NCBI GenBank assembly: GCA_023150565.1
Contig: JAKLKR010000001.1
Coordinates: forward strand, 54,804-118,803
Direction of reading: 5' to 3'
Length of the DNA: 64,000 nt
Origin: Planctomycetota bacterium
GTDB lineage: Bacteria; Planctomycetota; UBA11346
Each line of letters starts with the position of its first letter. Within the stretch, counting starts at the first letter, position 1. Position numbers and translations under genes: made by a program. Below the pieces are notes generated by a model. It saw only the letters and a list, made by a program, of their open reading frames with translations. It ran no database searches and was not told the origin of the DNA. Shown here piece by piece: positions 38,965 to 48,679 of the stretch.

Positions 38965-39756
38965 TCAGGCGCCGAGGCTCACCCGCACCGTCAGCCTTCG
39001 GCGCACCTCGGCCAGGGTGGCTTCGCCTTCGTCGCTGGTGGCGCTGGCCAGGCCGGGGAAGCGGGCGGACATGCGGCCGGCGTTGATCTTGTCGGCGATG
39101 CCCCACCACAGCCGCTCGCGCGCCGCCAGCGAACGCAGGCAGCCCGCGCGGATCAGCGCCTGGTTGCGCTCGCCCTCGGCCAGCCGCTGCAGGGCCTCCT
39201 CCAGCCAGGCGCCGTGGTCCTTGTCCTGCTCCACGTGCAGGGTGAAATAGCCGATCTCGTGCTCGCCGAAGCCGGCCGCGCGCAGGCCCTTGAGCACTTC
39301 GTGGAACATCGCCGGGATGGCCCATTCGTGGCCGGGGCCGACCGCGCCCAGGCCGAGCAGGAACTCGTCCTGGCTGCACATGCGCAGGTGCTCCTCGAGG
39401 AACTGCGGCACCGCCGGGTGCAGGCGGATGGCCTCCATGCCGGCGTCGTCCCAGCCGCAGGCGCGCATGAAGATGCGGTAGTGGGCGGCGTGGTCGGCGC
39501 CCTCGCTGCGCTCGCCGTACTCGTCCACCAGCACCTTGGCCAGCCACACCTTCTCGTCGCTGGCGGGGGCGTTGAGCAGCAGCAGTTCGAGGTAGCGGGT
39601 GAAGGTCCCCACCAGCGGGTAGTGCTGGCCGGAGAAGATGCGGAAGTCGGCGCGCGCGCGCGGGTCGATGCTCATGCGCCCGAGCAGGCTGTGGCCGACC
39701 CCGGGGTGGTGTTCGACCTCGGTGCGCAGTTCGCGGAGGAAGGTGCGTGCGTCCAT
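38965..39756 (-). CDS. Haem-oxygenase-like / PqqC-TenA-like iron-containing redox protein
   Basis: Helical protein with DEYGERSEGADHAAHYRIFM, HEWAIPAMFHEVLKGL, HVEQDKDHGAWL His/Glu motifs of this superfamily. Confidence 0.65.
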   Translation of the reverse strand: MDARTFLRELRTEVEHHPGVGHSLLGRMSIDPRARADFRIFSGQHYPLVGTFTRYLELLLLNAPASDEKVWLAKVLVDEYGERSEGADHAAHYRIFMRACGWDDAGMEAIRLHPAVPQFLEEHLRMCSQDEFLLGLGAVGPGHEWAIPAMFHEVLKGLRAAGFGEHEIGYFTLHVEQDKDHGAWLEEALQRLAEGERNQALIRAGCLRSLAARERLWWGIADKINAGRMSARFPGLASATSDEGEATLAEVRRRLTVRVSLGA

Positions 39757-39836
39757 GGCCGGGCCATTCCAGCGCGCGGGCGCTGCCGGTCGAGAGCGGG
39801 AATGCGTATGGCGGGGACGATCCCGGCGGCGCCCGG

Positions 39837-41933
39837 TCAGCCCGGCCGGGGATCGGCGCCGGGCCGCATCGCCGCCTGCACGGCGGCGGCCAGCGCCTCC
39901 TGGGTGTAGGGCTTCTGCAGGAAACCGTCGGGCGGGCCGTCGCCGAAGCGCAGGCCGATCTCCTGGGCGGTATAGCCGCTGGTCACCACCACCCGCACCG
40001 CCGGGTCGATGGCGCGCAGCCGGCGCAGGGTGTCGACCCCGCCCAGGCGCGGCATGGTGAGGTCGAGCAGCACCAGGTCGATGCGCCGGCGCTCGGCCAG
40101 GAAGGCCTCGACCGCCGCCAGCCCGTCGCCGGCCTCGAGGGTCTCGATCGCGAGCCCGGCCAGCATCTCGCGCGCGAGGTCGCGCAGCGGGGCCTCGTCG
40201 TCGACCACCAGCACCCGTCCGGTCAGGGCGGCGGGCGGGCGTGGCGGCCCGCCGGCCGGGATCGGCCGTTCGCTGGGCGGCAGCAGCACGCGGAAGGTGG
40301 TGCCGCCGCCCGGCCGCGAATCGATGGCGATGGTGCCGTGGTGGCCGCGCACGATGCCCTGCACCGCCGCCAGCCCGAGCCCGCGGCCGGTGGCCTTGGT
40401 GGTGAAGAAGGGCTCGAAGACGCGCGCGATGGTGGCCTGGTCCATGCCGCAGCCGGTGTCGCTGACCGCCAGCTCGAGCTGGCGCCCGGGCGCCGGCGCG
40501 TCGCATCCGGGCGCGGCCGGCGCCTCGGCGCGGCACCAGCGCAGCGCGGTCGACACCCGGATGGTGCCGGGTGCGCCGCCGAGGGCGTCTGAGGCGTTGG
40601 TGATCAGGTTCATCACCACCTGGCGCAGCTGGGTGGCGTCGCCCTCGACCGGCGGCAGCCCGGGCGCGAGGTCGAGGTCGAGCACCGCGGTCCGGGCGAC
40701 GGTGGCCCCGAGCAGGTCGGCCATCTCGGCGACCAGGGCGCCGAGGTCGAGCGGGGCGGTGATGAAGCGCCCCTTGCCGGCATAGGCGAGCATCTGCCGG
40801 CAGAGGTCGGCGGCGCGGCTGCTCGCGGTCTCGATGCGCGCGAGCGCGGCGGCGGCGGGATCGCCGGCGGCCAGCCGCCGCCGCGCCAGCTCGGCGTTGC
40901 CCTGGATCACCCCCAGCAGGTTGTTGAAGTCGTGGGCCAGGCCGCCGGCGAGCAGGCCCAGGCTCTCGAGCTTCTGCAGCTCGAGCATGCCGCGCTCCAG
41001 CTCGCGGCGGGCGGCCTCGGCGCGGTGGCGTTCGCGGTTGCTCAGCGCCAGGGCGACCTGGTCGGCGAGCTGGCAGACGAAGGCGATCTCGTCGTCGCTC
41101 CAGCGGTGCGGCCGGCCGACATGCTCGCAGCAGAGGGTGCCGACGCTGCGCCCGTCCAGGCGGATGACGCCGTCGAGCATGGCGCTGATGCCGAGCGGGC
41201 GCAGGTAGCCGTCGACATAGCCGGCGGTGCGCGGATCGCTGAGCGGGTCGTCGGCGGCGACGAACTTGCTCCGGCGCAGGTGGGCGAACTCCTCGCGGTA
41301 CTGCGCCTCGTACAGCACCCCGCCGCCGGAGTGCCGGCGCGGCCCGCATTCGTACAGGTCGAGGCAGCGCAGCTCGCTGCCGTCGGCGTCGAACAGCCAC
41401 ACCCCCACCCGGGCGATGGCGAAGGAGTCCCCCACCGCGGCGCAGATCACCTCGGCCTGGCGTTCGACCTCGCCGGCGAGGGTGGCGGGGTCGAGCGAGA
41501 TGCGGTGCAGGATCTCGTTCTGGCGGCGGATGCGCTCGGCGGTCTCGGCCGCGGACTGCTCAGCCTGGCGGCTGGCGGTGAGGTCGACCACCATGCCGTC
41601 GCAGCGGCAGCCGTCGGCCGACGTCGTCGCGCTCAACGCCAGCAGCAGCCTTCGGCCGTCGGCGAACAGCAGGTGGTGGACGAGGTCGCGTCCGCGCCGG
41701 GCCGCCTGCAGGGCGCCGGCGGCGGCGGCGCGCTGGCCGGGGTCGAGGCGGTCGAGCAGGCGATCGCCCCAGGTGGCGGCCGGTTCGTCGGCGATCCCCA
41801 GCAGGGCGGTGGCGGCGGGCGACATCCACGTCGAGCGGCAGGCGCCGTCGGCAGCGAACTCCAGCACGAACACCGGCAGCCGTTGCACCAGTGCGGGAGC
41901 GGTGTCGGGAAGGAGGTCGGGAACGTGCACCAT
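39837..41933 (-). CDS. Hybrid sensor histidine kinase (PAS-GAF-HisKA-HATPase-receiver)
   Basis: H-box GLLAGGLAHDFNNLLGVIQGN; VSDTGCGMDQATIARVFEPFFTTKATGRGLGLA; receiver VLVVDDEAPLRDLARE...DLVLLDLTMPRLGG. Confidence 0.93.
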   Translation of the reverse strand: MVHVPDLLPDTAPALVQRLPVFVLEFAADGACRSTWMSPAATALLGIADEPAATWGDRLLDRLDPGQRAAAAGALQAARRGRDLVHHLLFADGRRLLLALSATTSADGCRCDGMVVDLTASRQAEQSAAETAERIRRQNEILHRISLDPATLAGEVERQAEVICAAVGDSFAIARVGVWLFDADGSELRCLDLYECGPRRHSGGGVLYEAQYREEFAHLRRSKFVAADDPLSDPRTAGYVDGYLRPLGISAMLDGVIRLDGRSVGTLCCEHVGRPHRWSDDEIAFVCQLADQVALALSNRERHRAEAARRELERGMLELQKLESLGLLAGGLAHDFNNLLGVIQGNAELARRRLAAGDPAAAALARIETASSRAADLCRQMLAYAGKGRFITAPLDLGALVAEMADLLGATVARTAVLDLDLAPGLPPVEGDATQLRQVVMNLITNASDALGGAPGTIRVSTALRWCRAEAPAAPGCDAPAPGRQLELAVSDTGCGMDQATIARVFEPFFTTKATGRGLGLAAVQGIVRGHHGTIAIDSRPGGGTTFRVLLPPSERPIPAGGPPRPPAALTGRVLVVDDEAPLRDLAREMLAGLAIETLEAGDGLAAVEAFLAERRRIDLVLLDLTMPRLGGVDTLRRLRAIDPAVRVVVTSGYTAQEIGLRFGDGPPDGFLQKPYTQEALAAAVQAAMRPGADPRPG

Positions 41934-42121
41934 CAGAATCGCTCTATAGGGGTGCTAAGGCGATACGCAAATTAAGATTCAGTAGGTATTTACGACATCA
42001 GTGGAGAACCTAGTCGGAATTCCGGGGCGGCGGCGGCCGAGACCGCAACCAATGCCCCGGCGACAGGATCAACCAGGGTGCCGCCGTCCCTGCCGGAGCC
42101 GCCCCAGCTATCCTGGCGGCC

Positions 42122-44215
42122 ATGCCCGTTCCCACCCGCGTCTGGCCGCTGCTGTTCCTGCTGCTGGCGGCCTGCGGCACCAAGCCCCAGGCGCCGGTGC
42201 CAGTGCCGGTGCCGCCCGCCCTGCCGGCCACCGCCGCGGCGGTGCCGCCGACCGGCGACGACCCCACCGCCCTGCCCGGACCCGACGGCCGCCTCTACCC
42301 CGACTGGCGCTGGGCGGGGGTGCCGGGCGGCATCCCCGCCCCGGCGGTGGTGGCCACGGTGGCGGCCTGCGGCGGGGTGCCCGACGACGGCCAGGACGAC
42401 AGCGCCGCCTTCCGCCAGGCCATCGCCCGCGCCGCCGCCGCCGGCGGCGGCGCGGTGGCGGTGGGCCCCGGCACCTGGCACCTCGAGCGCAGCCTGGCCA
42501 TCGAGGATCACGGGGTGGTGCTGCGCGGCGCCGGCGCCGACCGCACCGTGCTGGTGGTGCGCCACGGCGAGCCGCCAGCCGGGCGCCTGCGCGTGATCGC
42601 CCCCGACGACGGGGCGGCGGTGGGGCCGGGCGACCGCTGCGAGGTCCACGCCCACCCCGACGGCCTCGCCGAGCTGGTGCTGACCGTGGCCGGCGCCGAG
42701 GTGGCGCGCTGCGGCGCCGATACCTCCGGCGGGGGCGCCACCTGGCTGGTCGAACGCTGGAGCCGTCTGGCCGCCGGGCGCGCGCCCGGACCGCTGGCGG
42801 TGGAGGCGCGGGCGCGCTGGCAGGACGGGCGCGAGGACCGTGCCGCCTGGACGGTGCGCTGGGATCCCGCCCGCGCCGCCCCCGCCGGCGGTTGGAGCGG
42901 CGCCGACGCCCGCCACGCCATCCACCTCGCCGGGCGCACCGCCGGCGCCCCGGTGGCGCTGGCCGCCGACGCCCGCCGCGGCGGGCGCGTGCTGACCCTG
43001 GCCGCGCCCATCCCCGCCCTGGCGGTCGGCGACGTGCTCCAGCTCGGCGCCCCTGCCACCCCGCGCTGGAACCAGGAGATCGGCTCGCGGCTGGAGGGCG
43101 CGCGCGCCCAGCGCCTGGTGCGCGCGGTGGTGGCGGCGGTGGACGGTGCGCGGGTGGAGCTCGACCGCCCGCTGCGCTGCGACCTGCTGGTGGCCGACGG
43201 CGCCACCGCCCTGCGCGCGGCCCCGCTGCGCGGCGCCGGGGTCGAGGCCCTGGCCATCCGCCAGGAGGTGCGCAGCTACACCGACGCCATCGCCCTGCAG
43301 GACGTCTACGCCTGCTTCGTGCGCGAGGTGCGCATCGAGCGCGCCGGCCGCCATCCGGTGTGGGTGAACAAGGCCCTGCGCTGCGAGCTGCGCGGGCTCG
43401 ACCTCGACGGCGCCTGGTATGTCAAGGGCGGCGGCACCGCCTACCTCGGGCTGGAGTTCGCCCACGACTGCCTGGTCGACGGCGCCCGCGTGCGCGGCCT
43501 GCGCCACGCCCCCAACGTGCAGTGGTCGTCATTCGCCAACGTCTTCCGCCAGGTCGCGAGCGTGGGCGCCGACATGCAGTGGCACGCCGGCTACACCACC
43601 GACAACCTCTTCGAACAGTGCGTGGTCGACGCCCGCCGCGGCCAGGGCGGCGGCAGCTATGGCCATGCCGCCTTCGCCAGCGGCCCCGACTGCCTGTCGC
43701 ACGGGCCCCAGGGCCCGCGCAACGTGGTGTGGTACTGCGACGCCCAGTGCGACCTCGACGCGCTCATGCTGCGCGGCGGCGAGGCCTGCCGCGGCTGGGT
43801 GGTGGCCCACAGCCGCTTCCTCATCCGCCAGGGCGGGCCGGCGCTGTCGCTCCAGCTCGGCGGCGGCGACCACCTGCTGCTGGGCAACGTTGTCGCCACC
43901 GCCGACCCGGTCGGCCGGCCCGACTACTGGGCCAAGCCGGCGCTCAAGGTGCCTTACAACCAGGAGGGCGCGGCGGTGTGGTTCCAGCGCGGTTCGCGCA
44001 TCGACGGCGAGGCCAGCTTCCCCCACCGCCCGGTGGCCGGGGTGCAACTGGTGGGCAACCGCTTCCATGGCTTCCGTACCCTCGCGGCCGGCGCCGGCGC
44101 GCTCGGCGGCGAGCAGGGCAACCAGCTGCTGCCGGCCACCACCGCCGATCCGCCGCGCCCGCAGCCGCCGGTGGAATCCCTGTTCCTGTGGCAGCGCCAG
44201 CGCTGGCCGCGCTGA
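42122..44215 (+). CDS. Lipoprotein with pectate-lyase-superfamily (parallel beta-helix) domain
   Basis: Lipobox LLLAAC; VAACGGVPDDGQDDSAAFRQAIARAAAAGGGAVAVGPGTWHLERSLAIEDHGVVLRGAGADRTVLVV. Confidence 0.8.
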   Translation: MPVPTRVWPLLFLLLAACGTKPQAPVPVPVPPALPATAAAVPPTGDDPTALPGPDGRLYPDWRWAGVPGGIPAPAVVATVAACGGVPDDGQDDSAAFRQAIARAAAAGGGAVAVGPGTWHLERSLAIEDHGVVLRGAGADRTVLVVRHGEPPAGRLRVIAPDDGAAVGPGDRCEVHAHPDGLAELVLTVAGAEVARCGADTSGGGATWLVERWSRLAAGRAPGPLAVEARARWQDGREDRAAWTVRWDPARAAPAGGWSGADARHAIHLAGRTAGAPVALAADARRGGRVLTLAAPIPALAVGDVLQLGAPATPRWNQEIGSRLEGARAQRLVRAVVAAVDGARVELDRPLRCDLLVADGATALRAAPLRGAGVEALAIRQEVRSYTDAIALQDVYACFVREVRIERAGRHPVWVNKALRCELRGLDLDGAWYVKGGGTAYLGLEFAHDCLVDGARVRGLRHAPNVQWSSFANVFRQVASVGADMQWHAGYTTDNLFEQCVVDARRGQGGGSYGHAAFASGPDCLSHGPQGPRNVVWYCDAQCDLDALMLRGGEACRGWVVAHSRFLIRQGGPALSLQLGGGDHLLLGNVVATADPVGRPDYWAKPALKVPYNQEGAAVWFQRGSRIDGEASFPHRPVAGVQLVGNRFHGFRTLAAGAGALGGEQGNQLLPATTADPPRPQPPVESLFLWQRQRWPR

Positions 44216-44219
44216 CCGG

Positions 44220-45893
44220 CTAGGGCTGGCTGGCCACCACCACCCAGCGGTCGGAGCTGATCTGCCAGCGCTGCACGATCGTCGAACGCTCGACCAGGGT
44301 GGCGCGGTATTCATCGCTCAGCACCAGCCGCCCGGGCGCGGTCTCCAGCCAGGCCGTGACCTCGGTGGGCTGGCGCAGGAAGACCAGCCGACGGCCGCCC
44401 AGGTGGCAGAGCCAGGCGGGGCGCTTGCTGGATTCGCGGCCGGGTACGAAGAAGCCGACCGCCGCATCCGGGGCCAGCCGTGCGTCCAGCCAGGCGGCCG
44501 CCGGCTGGTAGCTGCGTTGGCGGTCGATGGCGGGCAGCACCAGCCACATCACCCCCGACCAGGCCACCACCATGGTGAGCGCGATCGCCGCCCACGCCTG
44601 CACCCGCGCGCGCCAGGCCTGGTGCAGGGCGATTCCGCCCCCCGCCAGCAGGAGCGTCCCCAGCACCAGCGCCGCCGGGCGCAAGGCGGTGAAGGTCTCT
44701 GCCGCGACCGGGCCGGGGACCGGCAGCCGCGGCCAGGCGAGGCCCGCGGCCAGGGCGGCCGCCCCGGCCAGGACCAGGCCGCCGGCGCAGATGCGCCCGG
44801 CCCAGGTGCGCCAGCGCTCCTCCCAGCCGGCGCGGTCGCCCAGCAGCCATCCCGCCACCAGCAGGGCGATGGCGGGATAGATCGGCACCAGGTACACGTT
44901 GCGCTTGGTCGAGGCCAGGGTGAAGAACAGCAGCGGGGCGAGGCACCAGACCGCCAGCAGCCGCCAGCTGCGCTGGTCGCGCCGGTGGCGGAAGCCGCTG
45001 ACCAGGGCGGGGACGAGCAGGGCGAACCAGGGCGCCGCGTCGGCCGGCAGCCGGGTCAGATGGTAGAGGACGCCCTTGCCGCCATGGCCGCGCTGGGTCT
45101 GGCCGAAGCGGTCGAGGTTCTGCAGGTACAGCTCGCGCAGTACGGTCTCGCTGCCGAGCCGTTCGCAGAGCAGGAGGTACCAGGGCAGCGCCACCGCCAG
45201 CGCGACCAGGGCGAGCGGCGCCAGCTGCACCAGCCGGCGCCATTCCCGGTTCCACAGGTGCCAGAGGGTGAGGATGAGACCGGGCAGGAGCAGGCCCAGG
45301 GGGCCCTTGCCGAGCATGGCCAGGCCGAAGGCGGCGAAGCCGGCCGCCCGCCAGGCCCAGCCCGAGGCCCCGCTGCGCCGGTCCCCGGCCAGGTAGAGCG
45401 CGATCCCGCCGGCTATGGCGGCGGCGAAGCCGAGATCGACCTGGAGGTTGCCAGCCTGGAACCACAGCAGCGGCATCGCCAGCAGGCACAGCCCGGCGTA
45501 GAGGGCGGTGCGGGCATCGCCCAGCCGGCGGGCGATGGCCACCGTGACCGCCACCAGGACGGCGAAGAACAGCACCATCGGCAGGCGGGTGGCGAACGGG
45601 GTGACCCCGCCCAGCAGCACCCCCGCCAGCCGGGCGCCCCAGTAGGCGAGCGGGGGATAGTCCAGCCAGGCCTGGCCGTTGTGGGTGGGGACCAGCCAGT
45701 CCCCGCGGGCCGCCATCTCGATCACCGGCAACGCCACATCGGGTTCGTCGGGATACCACCAGTCGCGCAGCCCGAGCGGGGGGATGAACAGCGCGCCCAC
45801 CGCGAGCACCAGGAGGGGGATGGCGAAGCGCGCGATCAGCGCGCCCGCCGGTCCGGCCGCCGGCCCGGCGACCGGGTCACTCGGGGCGGGCAT
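44220..45893 (-). CDS. Glycosyltransferase family 39 (ArnT/PMT-like)
   Basis: LRDWWYPDEPDVALPVIEMAARGDWLVPTHNGQAWLDYPPLAYWGARLA; KRNVYLVPIYPAIALL; many TMs. Confidence 0.9.
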   Translation of the reverse strand: MPAPSDPVAGPAAGPAGALIARFAIPLLVLAVGALFIPPLGLRDWWYPDEPDVALPVIEMAARGDWLVPTHNGQAWLDYPPLAYWGARLAGVLLGGVTPFATRLPMVLFFAVLVAVTVAIARRLGDARTALYAGLCLLAMPLLWFQAGNLQVDLGFAAAIAGGIALYLAGDRRSGASGWAWRAAGFAAFGLAMLGKGPLGLLLPGLILTLWHLWNREWRRLVQLAPLALVALAVALPWYLLLCERLGSETVLRELYLQNLDRFGQTQRGHGGKGVLYHLTRLPADAAPWFALLVPALVSGFRHRRDQRSWRLLAVWCLAPLLFFTLASTKRNVYLVPIYPAIALLVAGWLLGDRAGWEERWRTWAGRICAGGLVLAGAAALAAGLAWPRLPVPGPVAAETFTALRPAALVLGTLLLAGGGIALHQAWRARVQAWAAIALTMVVAWSGVMWLVLPAIDRQRSYQPAAAWLDARLAPDAAVGFFVPGRESSKRPAWLCHLGGRRLVFLRQPTEVTAWLETAPGRLVLSDEYRATLVERSTIVQRWQISSDRWVVVASQP

Positions 45894-46965
45894 GGCCGCT
45901 CCAGGACAGGTCGCGGTTGAGGAAGTAGTTCCAGGCGGTGGAGATGGCGATCCCTCCCGCCATGGCCAGCCACAGCGGGGCGGCGAACTGCTCGTGGTAG
46001 TAGAAGGTCAGGGCATGGTTGATCATCGCCCCGGTGCCCGAGACGAGCAGGAACAAGCCCAGGCCGCGCATCACGTTTCCCACACCGGAATGGGCGCGGT
46101 CGCGGAAGGTCCACAGGTTGTTGATGACATAGTTGGACACCGCCGCGGTGGCGATGGCGCAGGCGGTGGCGGCGTGCTCGCTGGCCAGGCGGTCCCACAG
46201 CAGGAAGAAGCTGGCGAACTGGACCACCACCCCGCTGCCTCCGACCAGGCCATACTTGAGGAAGCGGGCGCTGACCAGGCGGCGGGTGGCGAGTTCGGCC
46301 AGCGACAGGGCGAAGTCCCACACCACCTGGCCGGAGAGCTTGCTCTCACCGGCCGAGCGCGGGGCGAAATGGTAGGGCACCTCGCCGATGCGGGCCGGAC
46401 GGAGCACATGCAGCAGCTCCATCAGGATCTTGTAGCCGCGCGGATTCAGCCGGGGGACGATGGCCAGGAAGTCGGGGCGGCGCAGGGCGAAGAAGCCGCT
46501 CATGGGATCGGTGGTGCGCACCCCCAGCACCAGGTTGCAGGCGGCGGTGGCCAGGGTCGAGGCCAGCCGGCGGCGTTTCGACCACCGGCCGGTGCCGCCT
46601 CCGGGTGCATAGCGGGTGGCGACCGCGACCGGGGCGTCGTCGAGGGCCTGGAGCAGCTGGGGGACCACCGCGGTGTCGTGCTGGAGGTCGGCATCCATGA
46701 CCACCAGGAGCCTGCCGGTGGCCAGGCTCAGGCCATCGACGATGGCCGACGACAGCCCGCGGCGATCGGTGCGGCGATAGCAGCGGATGCGCGGATCGGC
46801 CTCGCCCAGGGCCTGGGCCAGCTCCCAGGTCCGGTCCGGGGAGTCGTCGTCGACCACCACGATCTCGTAGGGGCCGCAGGCGGCCAGCGCCTGGTGCAGC
46901 CGCGCCACCGCGGTGGGCAGGTTCTCGCGCTCGTTGTAGGTCGGCAGGATGACGGAGACGTTCAT
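45877..46965 (-). CDS. Family 2 glycosyltransferase (DPM1-like) fused to GtrA membrane domain
   Basis: MNVSVILPTYNERENLPTAVARLHQAL...EIVVVDDDSPDRTWELAQ...VMDADLQHD; C-terminal KYGLVGGSGVVVQFASFFLLW...NYVINNLWTFRDR. Confidence 0.92.
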   Translation of the reverse strand: MNVSVILPTYNERENLPTAVARLHQALAACGPYEIVVVDDDSPDRTWELAQALGEADPRIRCYRRTDRRGLSSAIVDGLSLATGRLLVVMDADLQHDTAVVPQLLQALDDAPVAVATRYAPGGGTGRWSKRRRLASTLATAACNLVLGVRTTDPMSGFFALRRPDFLAIVPRLNPRGYKILMELLHVLRPARIGEVPYHFAPRSAGESKLSGQVVWDFALSLAELATRRLVSARFLKYGLVGGSGVVVQFASFFLLWDRLASEHAATACAIATAAVSNYVINNLWTFRDRAHSGVGNVMRGLGLFLLVSGTGAMINHALTFYYHEQFAAPLWLAMAGGIAISTAWNYFLNRDLSWSGHARPE

Positions 46966-47067
46966 GGGCGACCTGCTTCCGGGAGGCTCTGTGCTGGTCA
47001 AGCGGATTTCGGACTCGGGTTGCTGAAGACATAGGAGCGCGATGGTCAACGCGTTGGTCGCCCGACC

Positions 47068-47193
47068 CCCTTGACGCCGAGCACGGCGGGCCTGATCGCC
47101 GAGGGCGAAGGGACCGGTGCATGGTTGGTGGCCACGAGGGTCCTTGGTCCCTTCGCCCACGTCGAGCATGCCCACCGTGCTCGGCGTCAAGGG
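47068..47193. repeat. Long imperfect hairpin repeat, copy A
   Basis: CCCTTGACGCCGAGCACGGCGGGC...GCGAAGGGACC...GGTCCCTTCGC...GCCCACCGTGCTCGGCGTCAAGGG; flank GCGGCGCTTGCCGCCTGCGGCGGGGCCTC. Confidence 0.85.
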
Positions 47194-47249
47194 CTGCGCG
47201 CCGGCGCGGCGCTTGCCGCCTGCGGCGGGGCCTCGCTGGTTGCCAGGCG

Positions 47250-48337
47250 AGGCGGTCATCCGCAGGGCTCAGCTAACCGCTGCATGATCAGTGGCCGGTC
47301 ATGCGGCGGTCTGGGCTTTCCAGTAGGCTCGACGTTTGGCGTCGGCTTCATCGAAGGTGGCTTTGCGTTGGGCGAGTTTGGCGGCGATGTGGGCGGGGCC
47401 GCGCAGGGCGTCAGCCGGGGTCAGGTAGTGGATGGCGCTGTGCAGTCGGACGGTGTTGTAGTGGAGGACGTAGGCGGCAACGACAACTCGAGCTTCTTCG
47501 AGATCGCCGAGGGCGGTGCGTCGGATGCACTCGGTCTTGATGCTCTTGTGCCAGCGTTCGATTTTTCCATTCGACTGGGGATGGCGGACCCGGGCTTTGG
47601 AGTGGGCGCAGCCGGCGTCACGCAGGAAGACCTTGAACTGGGCCGACACGTATTGGCTGCCGTTGTCGCTGATGATCCGTGGCCGAGGCGTGCCCTTGGG
47701 CAGCGTGTCGAGGGCGCGTTGCATGACGATCTCGACGTCTGCGGTCTCCATGCGCAGACGGATCTCGTGATGGATGATCGCGCGGGAAAAGCCGTCCAGC
47801 ACGCTGATCAGGAAATACTGGGTTCCCAGGATGTTCAGGTAGGCGATGTCGGTGTGCCACTGCTCGTGCGGGCCTTCGGGTTGGTCGAAGCCCTTCTTGT
47901 GCGCCCCGGAGGTCGGTTGCTTCCAGCGACCGATCAGACCCGCGTCCTTCAGGATCAGGTACACCGTGCTCGGACGGACCGCCGCCACGCCCGCATCCGC
48001 GATCATGAACGCCAGACGCCGGTACCCCTCCTCCGGATGTTCGCGGGAAAACGCGATCACCGCCGCCTGCTCCTCAGGCGTGAGGTGATGCGACTGAGGC
48101 ACCAGCACCACCGGACGCGCTGACTTCCCGCCACTGCGAGCCCAGTCGAAATACGTCGAACGCGGCAACGCCAATACCGTCAACGCCTGCTTCACCGGAA
48201 ACTCGGACCGCTCCTGCAGACGCTGCACCACCGCCACCACCTCGGCACTGACCTGGGGCGAAACCTGACGCACGGTCAGGTCGCCCCACGTGCTTTTTTT
48301 GGGTCTTCCGGCGAATTCGTGGGTCGGATGACCGCCT
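47250..48337 (-). mobile_element. IS3-like insertion sequence (ends tentative)
   Basis: Transposase ORF 47299-48273 enclosed by a perfect 13-bp inverted repeat AGGCGGTCATCCG (47250-47262) / CGGATGACCGCCT (48325-48337). Confidence 0.5.
47299..48273 (-). CDS. IS3-type (rve/DDE integrase core) transposase
   Basis: HTDIAYLNILGTQYFLISVLDGFSRAIIHHEI...IISDNGSQYVSAQFKVFL...RVRHPQSNGKIERWHKSIKTECIR. Confidence 0.92.
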   Translation of the reverse strand: MRQVSPQVSAEVVAVVQRLQERSEFPVKQALTVLALPRSTYFDWARSGGKSARPVVLVPQSHHLTPEEQAAVIAFSREHPEEGYRRLAFMIADAGVAAVRPSTVYLILKDAGLIGRWKQPTSGAHKKGFDQPEGPHEQWHTDIAYLNILGTQYFLISVLDGFSRAIIHHEIRLRMETADVEIVMQRALDTLPKGTPRPRIISDNGSQYVSAQFKVFLRDAGCAHSKARVRHPQSNGKIERWHKSIKTECIRRTALGDLEEARVVVAAYVLHYNTVRLHSAIHYLTPADALRGPAHIAAKLAQRKATFDEADAKRRAYWKAQTAA

Positions 48338-48373
48338 GACGGCGGCTTGAGCGGCCGTCCGTATGCGCCGGCA

Positions 48374-48497
48374 CCCTTGACCGCTTGCGCGCGGCAGGCG
48401 TGTCGCCGTGGGCGAAGGGACCGATGGATGTCAGCGAGCGCGGCGTCTTCGGCCCTTCGCCCCCGTCGAGCGTGCCCGCCGTGCTCGCGGTCAAGGG
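48374..48497. repeat. Long imperfect hairpin repeat, copy B
   Basis: CCCTTGACCGC...GGGCGAAGGG...CCCTTCGCCC..GCCCGCCGTGCTCGCGGTCAAGGG; same flank GGCGCTTGCCGCCTGCGGCGGTGCCTC as copy A. Confidence 0.85.
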
Positions 48498-48616
48498 CAT
48501 CGCGCCGGAGTCGGCGCTTGCCGCCTGCGGCGGTGCCTCAATGCAGGCGGGGTCGTGGTCGGTCGCGGCCTCCGGCGGGGGCTCAGCTACCCGCTGGATG
48601 GAGGCAGCAGAAGAAC

Positions 48617-48679
48617 GTGCATCGCTTCGGCTGACCGGTGAATCCGGCCCTGTGAAGAGGGGAGGCCGGAGCGATGCAC
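48617..48679 (+). promoter_or_regulatory. Fold-back hairpin enclosing the ISL3 transposase start codon
   Basis: GTGCATCGCTTCGGC (48617-48631) pairs with GCCGGAGCGATGCAC (48665-48679), one mismatch; ATG 48674 lies in the 3' arm. Confidence 0.7.

Noticed and set aside
38965-41400. 811-aa minus ORF spanning kinase and haem-oxygenase-like gene
   Set aside because: Upper part is an out-of-frame read of the histidine kinase; real gene starts at 39756
47250-48600. CRISPR-like reading of the repeats near the IS island
   Set aside because: No regular short repeat/spacer array and no cas genes
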